NCBI RefSeq assembly: GCF_900215435.1
Contig: NZ_OCMY01000001.1
Location: 372,001 to 436,000, forward strand
Direction of reading: 5' to 3'
Source of the DNA: Candidatus Pantoea floridensis
GTDB lineage: Bacteria > Pseudomonadota > Gammaproteobacteria > Enterobacterales > Enterobacteriaceae
DNA length: 64,000 nt
Below, piece by piece: positions 10,133 through 17,931 of the stretch (position 1 is its first letter; every line of letters begins with the position of its first letter). Position numbers and translations under genes: made by a program. The notes under the pieces were generated by a model. It did not search any database. It was given only the letters and a program-made list of their open reading frames with translations, and was not told the origin of the DNA.

Positions 10133-10152
10133 GCAGGGTGCTTGCACCCTGC
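10133..10152. repeat. Perfect 20-bp palindromic hairpin downstream of pncB
   Basis: GCAGGGTGC and GCACCCTGC form a perfect 9-bp stem with a two-base loop, nine bases after the pncB stop. No U-run follows on either strand, so it is not a classical terminator. Its size and loop match the palindromes at 5986-6005 and 6023-6042, suggesting a REP-like element or an mRNA 3' stabiliser. Confidence 0.5.
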
Positions 10153-10221
10153 TCCTCGTCAACAAATCTCCCTTTCTCCTGCCAATTTTGCTTGTTTCCT
10201 GTTGGCTCACAAGTAACATAG

Positions 10222-10246
10222 CAAAACCCCGGAAAAGGGGCTTTTT
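10222..10246 (+). terminator. Probable rho-independent terminator between pncB and asnS
   Basis: A CCCC/GGGG stem with outer A-T pairs around a GGAAAA loop is followed by CTTTTT. It lies 31-55 bases before asnS, so it could end pncB transcripts or act in the asnS leader. Confidence 0.55.
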
Positions 10247-10276
10247 ATCAACCTCCTTATATAAAGAGAGAAATTT

Positions 10277-11677
10277 ATGAGCGTAGTGCCTGTAGCGGAT
10301 GTACTGCACGGCCGTGTCGCGGTTGACAGTGAAGTCACCGTACGTGGTTGGGTGCGTACCCGAAGAGATTCAAAAGCCGGTCTTTCCTTTATCGCCGTTT
10401 ATGACGGTTCCTGCTTTAATCCCGTTCAGGCTGTCGTCAATAATTCTCTGAATAATTATCAGGACGAAGTCCTGCGTCTGACCACCGGTTGCTCGGTAAT
10501 CATTACCGGCAAAGTGGTGGAATCCCCGGGCGAAGGCCAGGCGTTTGAACTGCAGGCGACCCAGGTTGAGGTCACCGGCTGGGTTGATGATCCGGATACC
10601 TACCCGATGGCGGCCAAACGTCACAGCATCGAATATCTGCGTGAAGTCGCCCATTTACGCCCGCGTACTAACCTCGTGGGTGCCGTGGCGCGCGTGCGTC
10701 ATACGCTGGCGCAGGCGCTGCATCGCTTCTTCCATGAAAACGGCTATTTCTGGGTGTCGACCCCGCTGATCACCGCATCGGACACCGAAGGCGCAGGCGA
10801 GATGTTCCGCGTTTCCACGCTGGATCTGGAGAACCTGCCGCGCGACCCGCAGGGAAAAATAGATTTCGACAAAGATTTCTTCGGCAAAGAAGCCTTCCTG
10901 ACCGTATCGGGTCAGCTCAACGCTGAGACCTATGCCTGCGCGCTCTCCAAGGTGTACACCTTCGGTCCGACTTTCCGTGCGGAAAACTCCAATACCAGTC
11001 GTCACCTGGCGGAATTCTGGATGCTGGAACCGGAAGTCGCTTTTGCCACGCTGGATGATGCGGCCGCGCTGGCTGAAGCCATGCTGAAGTACGTATTCCA
11101 GGCCGTGCTGAATGAACGCGCCGATGATATGGCGTTCTTTGCTGAGCGTGTAGACAAAGATGCGGTTGCCCGTCTTGAACGTTTCGTTCAGACCGACTTT
11201 GCGCAGGTGGATTACACCGATGCGGTAGAGATTCTCCTGAAGAGCGGCCAGACCTTCGAGAACCCGGTTTCATGGGGTGTGGATTTGTCATCCGAGCACG
11301 AACGTTATCTCGCAGAGCAGCACTTCAAAGCGCCGGTCGTTGTGAAAAATTACCCGAAAGACATCAAAGCCTTCTACATGCGTATGAACGACGATGGCAA
11401 AACCGTAGCGGCGATGGATGTGCTGGCGCCGGGTATCGGCGAAATCATCGGTGGTTCACAACGTGAAGAGCGTCTGGATGTGCTAGATGCGCGACTGGCA
11501 GAAATGGGCCTCAATAAAGAAGATTATTGGTGGTATCGTGACCTGCGTCGTTACGGCACCGTGCCACATGCTGGCTTTGGATTAGGTTTCGAACGATTAA
11601 TCGCCTATGTCACTGGCGTACAAAATGTAAGGGATGTTATCCCCTTCCCACGTACTCCACGCAATGCGAATTTCTAA
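10277..11677 (+). CDS. asnS: Asparaginyl-tRNA synthetase
   Basis: Class IIb aminoacyl-tRNA synthetase that charges tRNA-Asn with asparagine in the cytoplasm. It is 466 aa. An N-terminal OB-fold anticodon-binding domain covers about residues 1-110 ([20 protein letters not shown]). The catalytic domain follows, with motif 2 [17 protein letters not shown] and motif 3 [12 protein letters not shown] near the C-terminus. The ATG at 10277 is preceded by AGAGAG. It lies between pncB and ompF, as in E. coli, and has its own terminator downstream. The product is complete, ending [10 protein letters not shown]. Confidence 0.97.
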   Translation: MSVVPVADVLHGRVAVDSEVTVRGWVRTRRDSKAGLSFIAVYDGSCFNPVQAVVNNSLNNYQDEVLRLTTGCSVIITGKVVESPGEGQAFELQATQVEVTGWVDDPDTYPMAAKRHSIEYLREVAHLRPRTNLVGAVARVRHTLAQALHRFFHENGYFWVSTPLITASDTEGAGEMFRVSTLDLENLPRDPQGKIDFDKDFFGKEAFLTVSGQLNAETYACALSKVYTFGPTFRAENSNTSRHLAEFWMLEPEVAFATLDDAAALAEAMLKYVFQAVLNERADDMAFFAERVDKDAVARLERFVQTDFAQVDYTDAVEILLKSGQTFENPVSWGVDLSSEHERYLAEQHFKAPVVVKNYPKDIKAFYMRMNDDGKTVAAMDVLAPGIGEIIGGSQREERLDVLDARLAEMGLNKEDYWWYRDLRRYGTVPHAGFGLGFERLIAYVTGVQNVRDVIPFPRTPRNANF

Positions 11678-11714
11678 ATTTCGCGATTAATTATAAGTAA
11701 TTCATATATATAAA

Positions 11715-11747
11715 GAGGTCGGCTTAGCCGGCCTTTTTTTATTTTTG
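11715..11747 (+). terminator. Rho-independent terminator of asnS
   Basis: An AGGTCGGC / GCCGGCCT stem with a three-base loop and one G-T pair is followed by T7 and a further T-rich stretch, 38 bases after the asnS stop. Confidence 0.85.
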
Positions 11748-11781
11748 TAAATTTAGAGTTCTCTCACAAAGTTCCCGGATT

Positions 11782-11822
11782 TTTACAAATTGTCATACAA
11801 TTTTTCCTTTTGATACTTAATT
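11782..11822 (+). promoter_or_regulatory. Probable OmpR-binding sites upstream of ompF
   Basis: TTTACAAATT at 11782-11791 and GTCATACAAT at 11792-11801 are two tandem 10-bp half-sites that resemble the E. coli ompF F1 OmpR box (TTTAC-N5 then GTTACATATT). They are followed by a TTTTCCTTTTGATAC tract resembling F2/F3. A weak -10 (TAGAAT, 11847-11852) without a good -35 fits an activator-dependent promoter. The assignment is by similarity to the known E. coli promoter and is untested here. Confidence 0.65.
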
Positions 11823-11956
11823 GCGAGATTTGAATCATCTTCGGGCTAGAATTAGCAACCCCGTGATGGAAAGATGCGTGCAGACACAGGAGACATCAAA
11901 CTTCTCTCAAGGTTCTGTAAAGATTTCTTGGCAGCAGTGGCAGATGTCCAAATAAC

Positions 11957-11990
11957 TCCAATGAGGGTAATAAAAAATGATGAAGCGCAA
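11957..11990 (+). promoter_or_regulatory. ompF translation initiation region, likely MicF sRNA target
   Basis: The stretch ATGAGGGTAATAAAAAATG with the following codons is nearly the same as the E. coli ompF ribosome-binding region that pairs with the small RNA MicF. The longer leader (GATGGAAAGATG followed by TGCAGACACA, about 11865-11888) is also conserved with E. coli. The micF gene itself is not in this window, so pairing is inferred. Confidence 0.45.
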
Positions 11991-13113
11991 CATTCTTGCA
12001 GTGGTTATCCCTGCTCTGTTAGCTGCCGGCGCAGCAAACGCAGCAGAAATCTATAATAAAGACGGCAACAAGCTGGACCTGTACGGTAAAGCTGTTGGTC
12101 TGCACTACTTCTCGGATGACGCTGGCAGCGACGGCGACCAGACTTATGTTCGCTTCGGCTTCAAGGGTGAAACTCAGATTAATGACCAGCTGACCGGTTA
12201 CGGCCAGTGGGAATACAACGTTCAGGCTAACAACTCTGAAGGTTCTGATGCACAAGACGGCAACAAAACCCGTCTGGGCTTCGCAGGTCTGAAATTTGGC
12301 GATGCGGGTTCAATCGACTACGGCCGTAACTACGGTGTAGTTTACGATGCAATCGGCTGGACTGACGTACTGCCAGAATTCGGTGGCGACTCAGGTTACT
12401 CAGACAACTTCATGAACGGTCGTAGCACCGGTCTGCTGACCTACCGTAACACCAACTTCTTCGGTCTGGTTGACGGCTGGAACTTCGCTGCACAGTACCA
12501 GGGCAAAAACGATCGCTCTGATATCCGTCGTGCAAACGGTGACGGCTATGGCCTGTCAACCTCTTACACCTCACCAATCGGTGTAGGTATTGCTGCAGCA
12601 TATAGCAGCAGCGACCGTACTAACCTCCAATCTGCTGGTTCTGTCGTAAATAGCGATGGTGATGTTGTAGCGACTGGCGTTGGTGCTGGTAAACGTGCTG
12701 AAAACTGGGCAACCGCTCTGAAATATGACGCTAACAACGTTTACCTGGCCGCAATGTACGGTGAAACCCGTAACTCAACGCCAATTTCAGGTGCAACAGC
12801 CACATTGGCTGATGGCACTCAGGCTACCGTTTCTGGCTTCGCTAACAAAGCTCAGAACTTCGAAGTGGTTGCACAGTACCAGTTCGACTTCGGTCTGCGT
12901 CCGTCCATCGCCTACGTTCAGTCTAAAGGCAAAGACATCGAAGGCGTTGGCGATGCTGACCTGGTTAAATACATCGATGTGGGCGCAACCTACTACTTCA
13001 ACAAAAACATGGCTACCTACGTTGATTACAAAATCAACCAGTTGGATGACAACAACCCACTGGGTCTGGCTACCGACGACGTAGTGGCTGTTGGTCTGGT
13101 ATACCAGTTCTAA
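11977..13113 (+). CDS. ompF: Outer membrane porin OmpF
   Basis: General diffusion porin forming trimeric 16-stranded beta barrels in the outer membrane. It is 378 aa, with a 22-residue signal peptide (MMKRNILAV through ANA) and mature start [16 protein letters not shown]. The constriction loop L3 contains the PEFGG motif, and the C-terminal strand ends VYQF with the terminal phenylalanine needed for Bam assembly. Its neighbours asnS and aspC and the promoter elements point to OmpF rather than OmpC. Compared with E. coli OmpF, two external loops are longer (coding about 12622-12702 and 12778-12840) and the first is shorter. Expected regulation is OmpR-phosphate at the promoter and MicF on the mRNA. 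Confidence 0.93.
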   Translation: MMKRNILAVVIPALLAAGAANAAEIYNKDGNKLDLYGKAVGLHYFSDDAGSDGDQTYVRFGFKGETQINDQLTGYGQWEYNVQANNSEGSDAQDGNKTRLGFAGLKFGDAGSIDYGRNYGVVYDAIGWTDVLPEFGGDSGYSDNFMNGRSTGLLTYRNTNFFGLVDGWNFAAQYQGKNDRSDIRRANGDGYGLSTSYTSPIGVGIAAAYSSSDRTNLQSAGSVVNSDGDVVATGVGAGKRAENWATALKYDANNVYLAAMYGETRNSTPISGATATLADGTQATVSGFANKAQNFEVVAQYQFDFGLRPSIAYVQSKGKDIEGVGDADLVKYIDVGATYYFNKNMATYVDYKINQLDDNNPLGLATDDVVAVGLVYQF

Positions 13114-13139
13114 TCACTCGATTAGCAACGCGGATTACC

Positions 13140-13168
13140 TAAAAACGGAGCCTTCGGGCTCCGTTTTG
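13140..13168 (+). terminator. Rho-independent terminator of ompF
   Basis: AAAACGGAGCC and GGCTCCGTTTT form a long perfect stem closed by a TTCG tetraloop, 28 bases after the ompF stop. Confidence 0.92.
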
Positions 13169-13312
13169 CTATTCAGTGATCGGCTTCTCAATTAGCGCCA
13201 CTACTTTATACACGGGAGTTATTTCTTTTTTATTTCAGCGGTTGGAAATCTTCTCGTCTGACGCTAACCTGATAGCTCATTTCGCTAAAGTTCACCCAAA
13301 CGGAACTGACTC

Positions 13313-14503
13313 ATGTTTGAATCGATCTCTGCCGCACCCGCCGATCCTATTCTTGGACTGGCTGACCTTTTTCGCGCCGATGACCGCCCGAATAAAATCA
13401 ACCTTGGTATTGGCGTCTATAAAGATGAAACCGGTAAAACGCCGGTGCTTACCAGCGTTAAGAAAGCCGAGCAGTATCTGCTGGAAAACGAAACCACCAA
13501 GAATTACCTGAGCATTGATGGTCTGGCAGATTTCGCGCGGTGTACACAGGAGCTACTGTTCGGAAAAGAGAGCTCGCTGATTTCTGACGGTCGCGCCACA
13601 ACAGCACAGACGCCAGGCGGCACCGGAGCCCTGCGCGTTGCAGCCGATTTTCTGGCGAATCAAACCAGCGTAAAACGCGTTTGGGTGAGCAACCCTAGCT
13701 GGCCAAACCATAAGAATGTGTTCAACGCTGCCGGTCTGGAAGTGTGCGAATACCACTATTACGACGCAGCAAGCCATAGCCTTGATTTCGATGGCATGGT
13801 GGCATCGCTGCAGGAAGCCAAAGCGGGCGACGTGGTGCTGTTCCACGGCTGCTGCCATAACCCAACCGGCGTTGATCCTTCTGCAGAGCAGTGGCAGCAA
13901 CTGGCGCAGCTGTCGCAAGAGAAAGGCTGGCTACCGCTGTTCGATTTCGCTTACCAGGGTTTCGCTCGTGGTCTGGATGAAGATGCGGAAGGCTTGCGTA
14001 TTTTTGCCGCCTCTCACCAGGAACTGATTGTTGCCAGCTCCTTCTCGAAGAACTTTGGTTTATACAACGAGCGCGTAGGCGCGTTAACGTTAGTTGCAGC
14101 TAACAGCGACATCGCAAAAACGGCGTTCAGCCAGGTGAAATACACCATTCGCGCCAACTATTCAAACCCGCCTTCACACGGTGCGGCAGTGGTGGCGACA
14201 ATCCTCAGCAATGAGGCATTGCGTACTATCTGGGTTCAAGAGCTAACCGATATGCGTCAGCGTATCCAGCGTATGCGTCAGCTGTTTGTGAATACGCTAG
14301 CGGAGAAAGGTGCTAAGCAAGACTTTAGCTTTATCATCAAGCAAAACGGTATGTTCTCGTTCAGCGGCCTGACCAAAGATCAGGTGGTACGTTTGCGTGA
14401 AGAGTTCGGCGTTTACGCCGTGAACTCCGGTCGCGTTAACGTGGCGGGAATGACGCCAGACAATATGTCTGCGCTATGTGAGGCGATTGTCGCGGTGCTG
14501 TAA
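13313..14503 (+). CDS. aspC: Aspartate aminotransferase (PLP-dependent, class I)
   Basis: Reversibly transfers the amino group between aspartate/oxaloacetate and glutamate/2-oxoglutarate in the cytosol; it also handles aromatic amino acids. At 396 aa it equals the E. coli enzyme in length. The PLP-binding lysine is in [15 protein letters not shown] (about residue 246). The cofactor-contact aspartate lies in [17 protein letters not shown], and the substrate-carboxylate arginine in SGRVNVAGM near the C-terminus. It starts [20 protein letters not shown]. It has its own promoter region downstream of the ompF terminator and is convergent with gloC. Confidence 0.96.
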   Translation: MFESISAAPADPILGLADLFRADDRPNKINLGIGVYKDETGKTPVLTSVKKAEQYLLENETTKNYLSIDGLADFARCTQELLFGKESSLISDGRATTAQTPGGTGALRVAADFLANQTSVKRVWVSNPSWPNHKNVFNAAGLEVCEYHYYDAASHSLDFDGMVASLQEAKAGDVVLFHGCCHNPTGVDPSAEQWQQLAQLSQEKGWLPLFDFAYQGFARGLDEDAEGLRIFAASHQELIVASSFSKNFGLYNERVGALTLVAANSDIAKTAFSQVKYTIRANYSNPPSHGAAVVATILSNEALRTIWVQELTDMRQRIQRMRQLFVNTLAEKGAKQDFSFIIKQNGMFSFSGLTKDQVVRLREEFGVYAVNSGRVNVAGMTPDNMSALCEAIVAVL

Positions 14504-14518
14504 TCCTTTTCAGCGAAT

Positions 14519-14544
14519 AAATGGGCCATATTGGCCCATTTTTT
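14519..14544. terminator. Bidirectional terminator between aspC and gloC
   Basis: ATGGGCCA and TGGCCCAT form a perfect 8-bp stem around a three-base loop, followed by T6 on the plus strand and preceded by an A-rich stretch. It sits 16 bases past aspC and touches the stop codon of gloC. Confidence 0.8.
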
Positions 14545-15172
14545 ATTGCAGGAACGGATTGCTGATACGTTCACGGCCGAGCGTTGAGATAGGTCCATGA
14601 CCCGGCACGAAGGTGATGTCATCGCCGAGCGGCAGCAGCTTGGTTTTAATCGCGTCGATCAAATCGCTGTGGCTACCCTGTGGAAAATCGGTACGTCCCA
14701 CGCCACCGTTGAAAATCACATCGCCTGAAATGAGCAGACGCCCCGCGCGATCCAGCAACACAATATGCCCCGGCGTATGACCCGGACAAAGCAGCACTTC
14801 CAGTGTGATGTTGCCCAGCTGCACGGTTTCGCCCTCTTCCAGCCAGCGATCGGGAGTAAGCGGTGCGCATTCAGGTAAACCAAACATACGGCTTTGCGTG
14901 GGCAGATTATCCAGCCAGAAGGCGTCAAGCGGGTGCGGGCCGACAATCGGCACCTGGTAATGTGCGGCGAGTTCAGCAGCAGCACCTACGTGATCGAGAT
15001 GTCCATGCGTAAGCAGGATCTGTGACGGCGTTAAACCGCGTTCTGCCAGCACAGCTTTAATGGTTTCCGCATCACCGCCGGGATCGACTAAGGCCGCTTG
15101 TTGGGTTTCGTCATCCCAAATCACTGAGCAGTTCTGGGAAAAGGCGGTAACCGGAATAATTTGGTAATTCAT
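14543..15172 (-). CDS. gloC: Metallo-beta-lactamase-fold hydrolase, type II glyoxalase GloC (YcbL)
   Basis: Small metal-dependent hydrolase of the glyoxalase II group, which in E. coli hydrolyses S-lactoylglutathione in methylglyoxal detoxification. It is 209 aa. The metal site THGHLDHVG (HxHxDH) is at about residues 58-66; further ligands are [15 protein letters not shown] and the late histidine in VPGHGP. It lacks the C-terminal glutathione-binding domain of GloB, as YcbL does. ATG 15172 ([17 protein letters not shown]) has TGGAGCG upstream and matches the family, so the in-frame start at 15193 is rejected. It is downstream of mepK, 36 bases apart, probably in one transcript. Confidence 0.92.
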   Translation of the reverse strand: MNYQIIPVTAFSQNCSVIWDDETQQAALVDPGGDAETIKAVLAERGLTPSQILLTHGHLDHVGAAAELAAHYQVPIVGPHPLDAFWLDNLPTQSRMFGLPECAPLTPDRWLEEGETVQLGNITLEVLLCPGHTPGHIVLLDRAGRLLISGDVIFNGGVGRTDFPQGSHSDLIDAIKTKLLPLGDDITFVPGHGPISTLGRERISNPFLQ

Positions 15173-15208
15173 AGCGCTCCATGACCGACACACGCAGCGC
15201 TGCCGGTA

Positions 15209-15760
15209 TCAGGACCAGTGCCTTGCAGGCCCGGTATCTATGTGTACGAAGTTGCTGCGCGGGTAATATCCTACACCACCAGCGCGCATAGATAACGCCG
15301 CTTTGCGAACATTGCTCAATGAAATCCCTTCAATATGGAAATCCATCGCTTGTCCTTTGGTGTGATAACTATGCTTGGCGACGCCCGGCCCTGATTCACG
15401 CAACATATTATTGGTTGCCAGCGTGCGATATCCCGAAATGAGCTGCACCGGTTTACGCGTATCAAGCAGCGCCTGCAGGCGATAAAGCTGATCAAAAAGA
15501 TGGGGATCGATGTTCTTCACCTGATTAGCACGATAATCGCGGAAGAAGTGATTTAAGCGGACTAACTCATCCTTGTCATAACGCTTACCGTTGAAAAACT
15601 CAGTTTTAAGGGTTTCACCGGTGTGAAGGTTACTAAGCGTCAATACTCGAGGGCGGGAGGTGGAAAGCGAAGCCAGTGCGGAGCCAGGAAGCAGTGATAA
15701 GCCTGCTGCTGCCCCTCCAATCAGGAGTAATCGACGACGTTGAGAATCAAAATTAGCCAT
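15209..15760 (-). CDS. mepK: Murein DD/LD-endopeptidase MepK (YcbK), Tat-exported
   Basis: Periplasmic zinc peptidase of the M15/DUF882 type. The E. coli ortholog cleaves peptidoglycan cross-links, with a preference for the 3-3 bonds made by L,D-transpeptidases. It is 183 aa. The N-terminus SQRRRLLLIGG is a twin-arginine signal with cleavage near LPGSALA. Zinc-site residues are visible in KHSYHTKGQAMDFHI (H and D) and NFVHIDTG (HxD). ldtD, which makes 3-3 links, lies directly upstream on the same strand, so maker and cutter of the same bond are neighbours. The product is close to E. coli YcbK throughout. Confidence 0.92.
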   Translation of the reverse strand: MANFDSQRRRLLLIGGAAAGLSLLPGSALASLSTSRPRVLTLSNLHTGETLKTEFFNGKRYDKDELVRLNHFFRDYRANQVKNIDPHLFDQLYRLQALLDTRKPVQLISGYRTLATNNMLRESGPGVAKHSYHTKGQAMDFHIEGISLSNVRKAALSMRAGGVGYYPRSNFVHIDTGPARHWS

Positions 15761-15872
15761 GAAGCGGAGTTACCTAATCTAAAGCGGATAAAATATGTGC
15801 GAAAAGTACACAAGGCCGAACATTAACCGCAGCCAAAATCTCAGTCAACCCGGAATACGGCTCAGAATGAGC

Positions 15873-15909
15873 AAAACCCGCGCGAAGTCAAATTTTCGCC
15901 ACGGGTTTT
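15873..15909 (-). terminator. Terminator-like hairpin between ldtD and mepK
   Basis: AAAACCCG and CGGGTTTT bracket an inner GAA...TTC pairing. Read on the minus strand this is a stem with a U4 tail 40 bases past ldtD, so ldtD may be terminated before mepK. Confidence 0.55.
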
Positions 15910-15948
15910 GAAGAGTTTACGCCGCTAAGAAAACAGCCAAATCAAGCA

Positions 15949-17775
15949 CTAGAGCAGCAGTTGCCCCGCTTTTATGAGTGCCTGACTGCCTGAACGGGCA
16001 GGATTATCATAATTGTAAATATCTGTACGATATTGCGGTTGCCCATCATCTGCCACCCAGGCGGTTAAATAGTAAAGGTTGACCGGAATGCGATGACGAA
16101 TCGGCACATAGCGAGTATCACCCTGTTTCAGCGTGTCTGAAATACGACCATCATTCCAGCCGACATCCTGCAGCAGAAGGTCGGCCAATTCCGAGGCCTT
16201 ATTAACGCGTACGCAGCCCGAGCTAAGCGCACGAATATCACGCTGGAACAGCGCATGATTTGGCGTATCGTGCAGATAAATGGCATCCGAACTAGGCATA
16301 TTGAACTTGTAACGTCCCAGCGAGTTGGTCGCGCCCGGCGCCTGACGAATGCGGTAAGGGAAATTCGCGGCTGACACCATGTGCCAATCAATCATCGACG
16401 GATCGATCACCTCGGCGTCCGCACTCCAGCCCGACAACAAGGTATAGCCATGCTTATACAGATAAGAGGGGTCCTGCTTCACCTTCGGCACAATATCCTG
16501 ACGCACCAGCGTTGTCGGCACGTTCCACGGCGGGTTAAGCACCACATTATTCAGTGCGCTGCGCATTAGCGGCGTTTTACGATCGGGACGACCTACAATC
16601 ACCCGTGACGACAGGATAGTGGCACCATTGTTGTAGTAGGTGAGTGAATAGTTGGGAATATTCACCATGATGCCATTATGCATATCATCCGGCAGTAGTC
16701 GCAGGCGCTGGATATTCAGCGCCAGTAGCGATGCTCGCATCTGTGGTGGCACATTCAGCCACTCACGTGTGCGCGGGCCAATCGCGCCATCATCGGCTAA
16801 TCCCTGCCAGTGCTGGAAGCGTTTCACCCCCTCCACCAGCGCGGTGTCATACACGTTAGGGCCGGATGCTGTCGGATCTGCAGCAACATTATTGGCCACT
16901 TCAGGTGTTGTGGCGAGCGCCGAACCGGCATCAATATCATCAAAGTTTGCGGCAGACGGACTGACCGCCACCGGCTGATTGCTTTGCCCCACCGGAACGG
17001 GCGCCGTAGGCACCGCATCTTCCGCCGGCGTTGGTGTCGTACTGTGGCTGGCGGTTAACATGCCGGTACGTTGCAGAATCTCGCGCAGCGCAGGCACGTC
17101 ATTACTGATTTGCCCCGGGCGCAGCGTAGCGCTGTCGCGTAGTTGCGGCCACGGACGATTATCAGTTAGTAACATTTTCAACGCGTTGTGCATGGGCGCA
17201 TATTGTGGATGCTGCGGCTGCAGTGAAACGACAAATGTACGGCTGTTACCGGCATTGACCGCATTCTGCCATTGGTTGATAGCCGCCAGCGTTGGCATGG
17301 TCAACTTATAGGGCACATTGCTGTAAAGCCAGGTTTCACCCTGCGTTGGTACATTCGCTACAAATTGCAGGTAGCCCAGCATGGCATCGCTGAGCACGAT
17401 ATCGCGCGCTAAGCCTTTAATATTGGGATTCGTTAACCGCTCCACCCACCGGGTAAACTGCGGCTGTACACCGGAGAGTGCGACTTCCGCCAGCTGCTGC
17501 TGGAAAACCTGCACTGCCTGCTGGTCTTGCCATAACGGCGCCATATCGCGCGCCGCATAAATGCCCGCAAGGCCAGGTAAATAGAAAGGTTGTTCAGTTG
17601 GGCTAAACGCCTGCTGGATCTGCTGCTGGCTCGCAGCAACCGAGAGGGTATTGTGCGTTGACTTCGGCAACGTTGAGGTGATCGCCGCATAGCTTACTGC
17701 TAACGGAGACAACAGCAGTGATAAACCGAGTGCTACTGCAGCACGACTCATTTTGATCTTATTGTTTAGCAACAT
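15949..17775 (-). CDS. ldtD: L,D-transpeptidase LdtD (YcbB)
   Basis: Periplasmic enzyme that forms 3-3 (mDAP-mDAP) peptidoglycan cross-links; in E. coli this is the enzyme behind beta-lactam bypass and repair of outer-membrane assembly defects. It is 608 aa. A signal peptide spans about 1-31 ([20 protein letters not shown] onward). An N-terminal scaffold precedes a peptidoglycan-binding segment ([20 protein letters not shown]), then the YkuD catalytic domain ends with [20 protein letters not shown]; the nucleophilic cysteine is in SSGCVRV. The start at 17775 is chosen because it begins directly at the signal peptide and matches E. coli MLLN. The upstream in-frame ATG at 17832 would add 19 residues before it. 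Confidence 0.9.
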   Translation of the reverse strand: MLLNNKIKMSRAAVALGLSLLLSPLAVSYAAITSTLPKSTHNTLSVAASQQQIQQAFSPTEQPFYLPGLAGIYAARDMAPLWQDQQAVQVFQQQLAEVALSGVQPQFTRWVERLTNPNIKGLARDIVLSDAMLGYLQFVANVPTQGETWLYSNVPYKLTMPTLAAINQWQNAVNAGNSRTFVVSLQPQHPQYAPMHNALKMLLTDNRPWPQLRDSATLRPGQISNDVPALREILQRTGMLTASHSTTPTPAEDAVPTAPVPVGQSNQPVAVSPSAANFDDIDAGSALATTPEVANNVAADPTASGPNVYDTALVEGVKRFQHWQGLADDGAIGPRTREWLNVPPQMRASLLALNIQRLRLLPDDMHNGIMVNIPNYSLTYYNNGATILSSRVIVGRPDRKTPLMRSALNNVVLNPPWNVPTTLVRQDIVPKVKQDPSYLYKHGYTLLSGWSADAEVIDPSMIDWHMVSAANFPYRIRQAPGATNSLGRYKFNMPSSDAIYLHDTPNHALFQRDIRALSSGCVRVNKASELADLLLQDVGWNDGRISDTLKQGDTRYVPIRHRIPVNLYYLTAWVADDGQPQYRTDIYNYDNPARSGSQALIKAGQLLL

Positions 17776-17854
17776 CCCTGCCCCCTTCTCACCAAAGACA
17801 CGGCGCCCTGTAATCGCCATGTACAGCCACACTCTTAATATTGAGTATACGAAT

Positions 17855-17888
17855 AAAAAACGGCATCTGCCTCTGAGTGCAAATGCCG
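17855..17888 (-). terminator. Rho-independent terminator of mukB
   Basis: On the minus strand CGGCAT and ATGCCG pair, followed by U6 (AAAAAA at 17855-17860). A second TGCCGTTTTTT copy at 17907-17917 allows an alternative larger pairing with the same left arm. Confidence 0.7.
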
Positions 17889-17931
17889 CTTACAGATTAA
17901 ACGCAGTGCCGTTTTTTAACCAGATTCAGCG

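Noticed and set aside
11874..12056. 60-codon frame in the ompF leader
   Set aside because: It lacks a ribosome site and runs into ompF in another frame; the region is better explained as the conserved ompF 5' leader.
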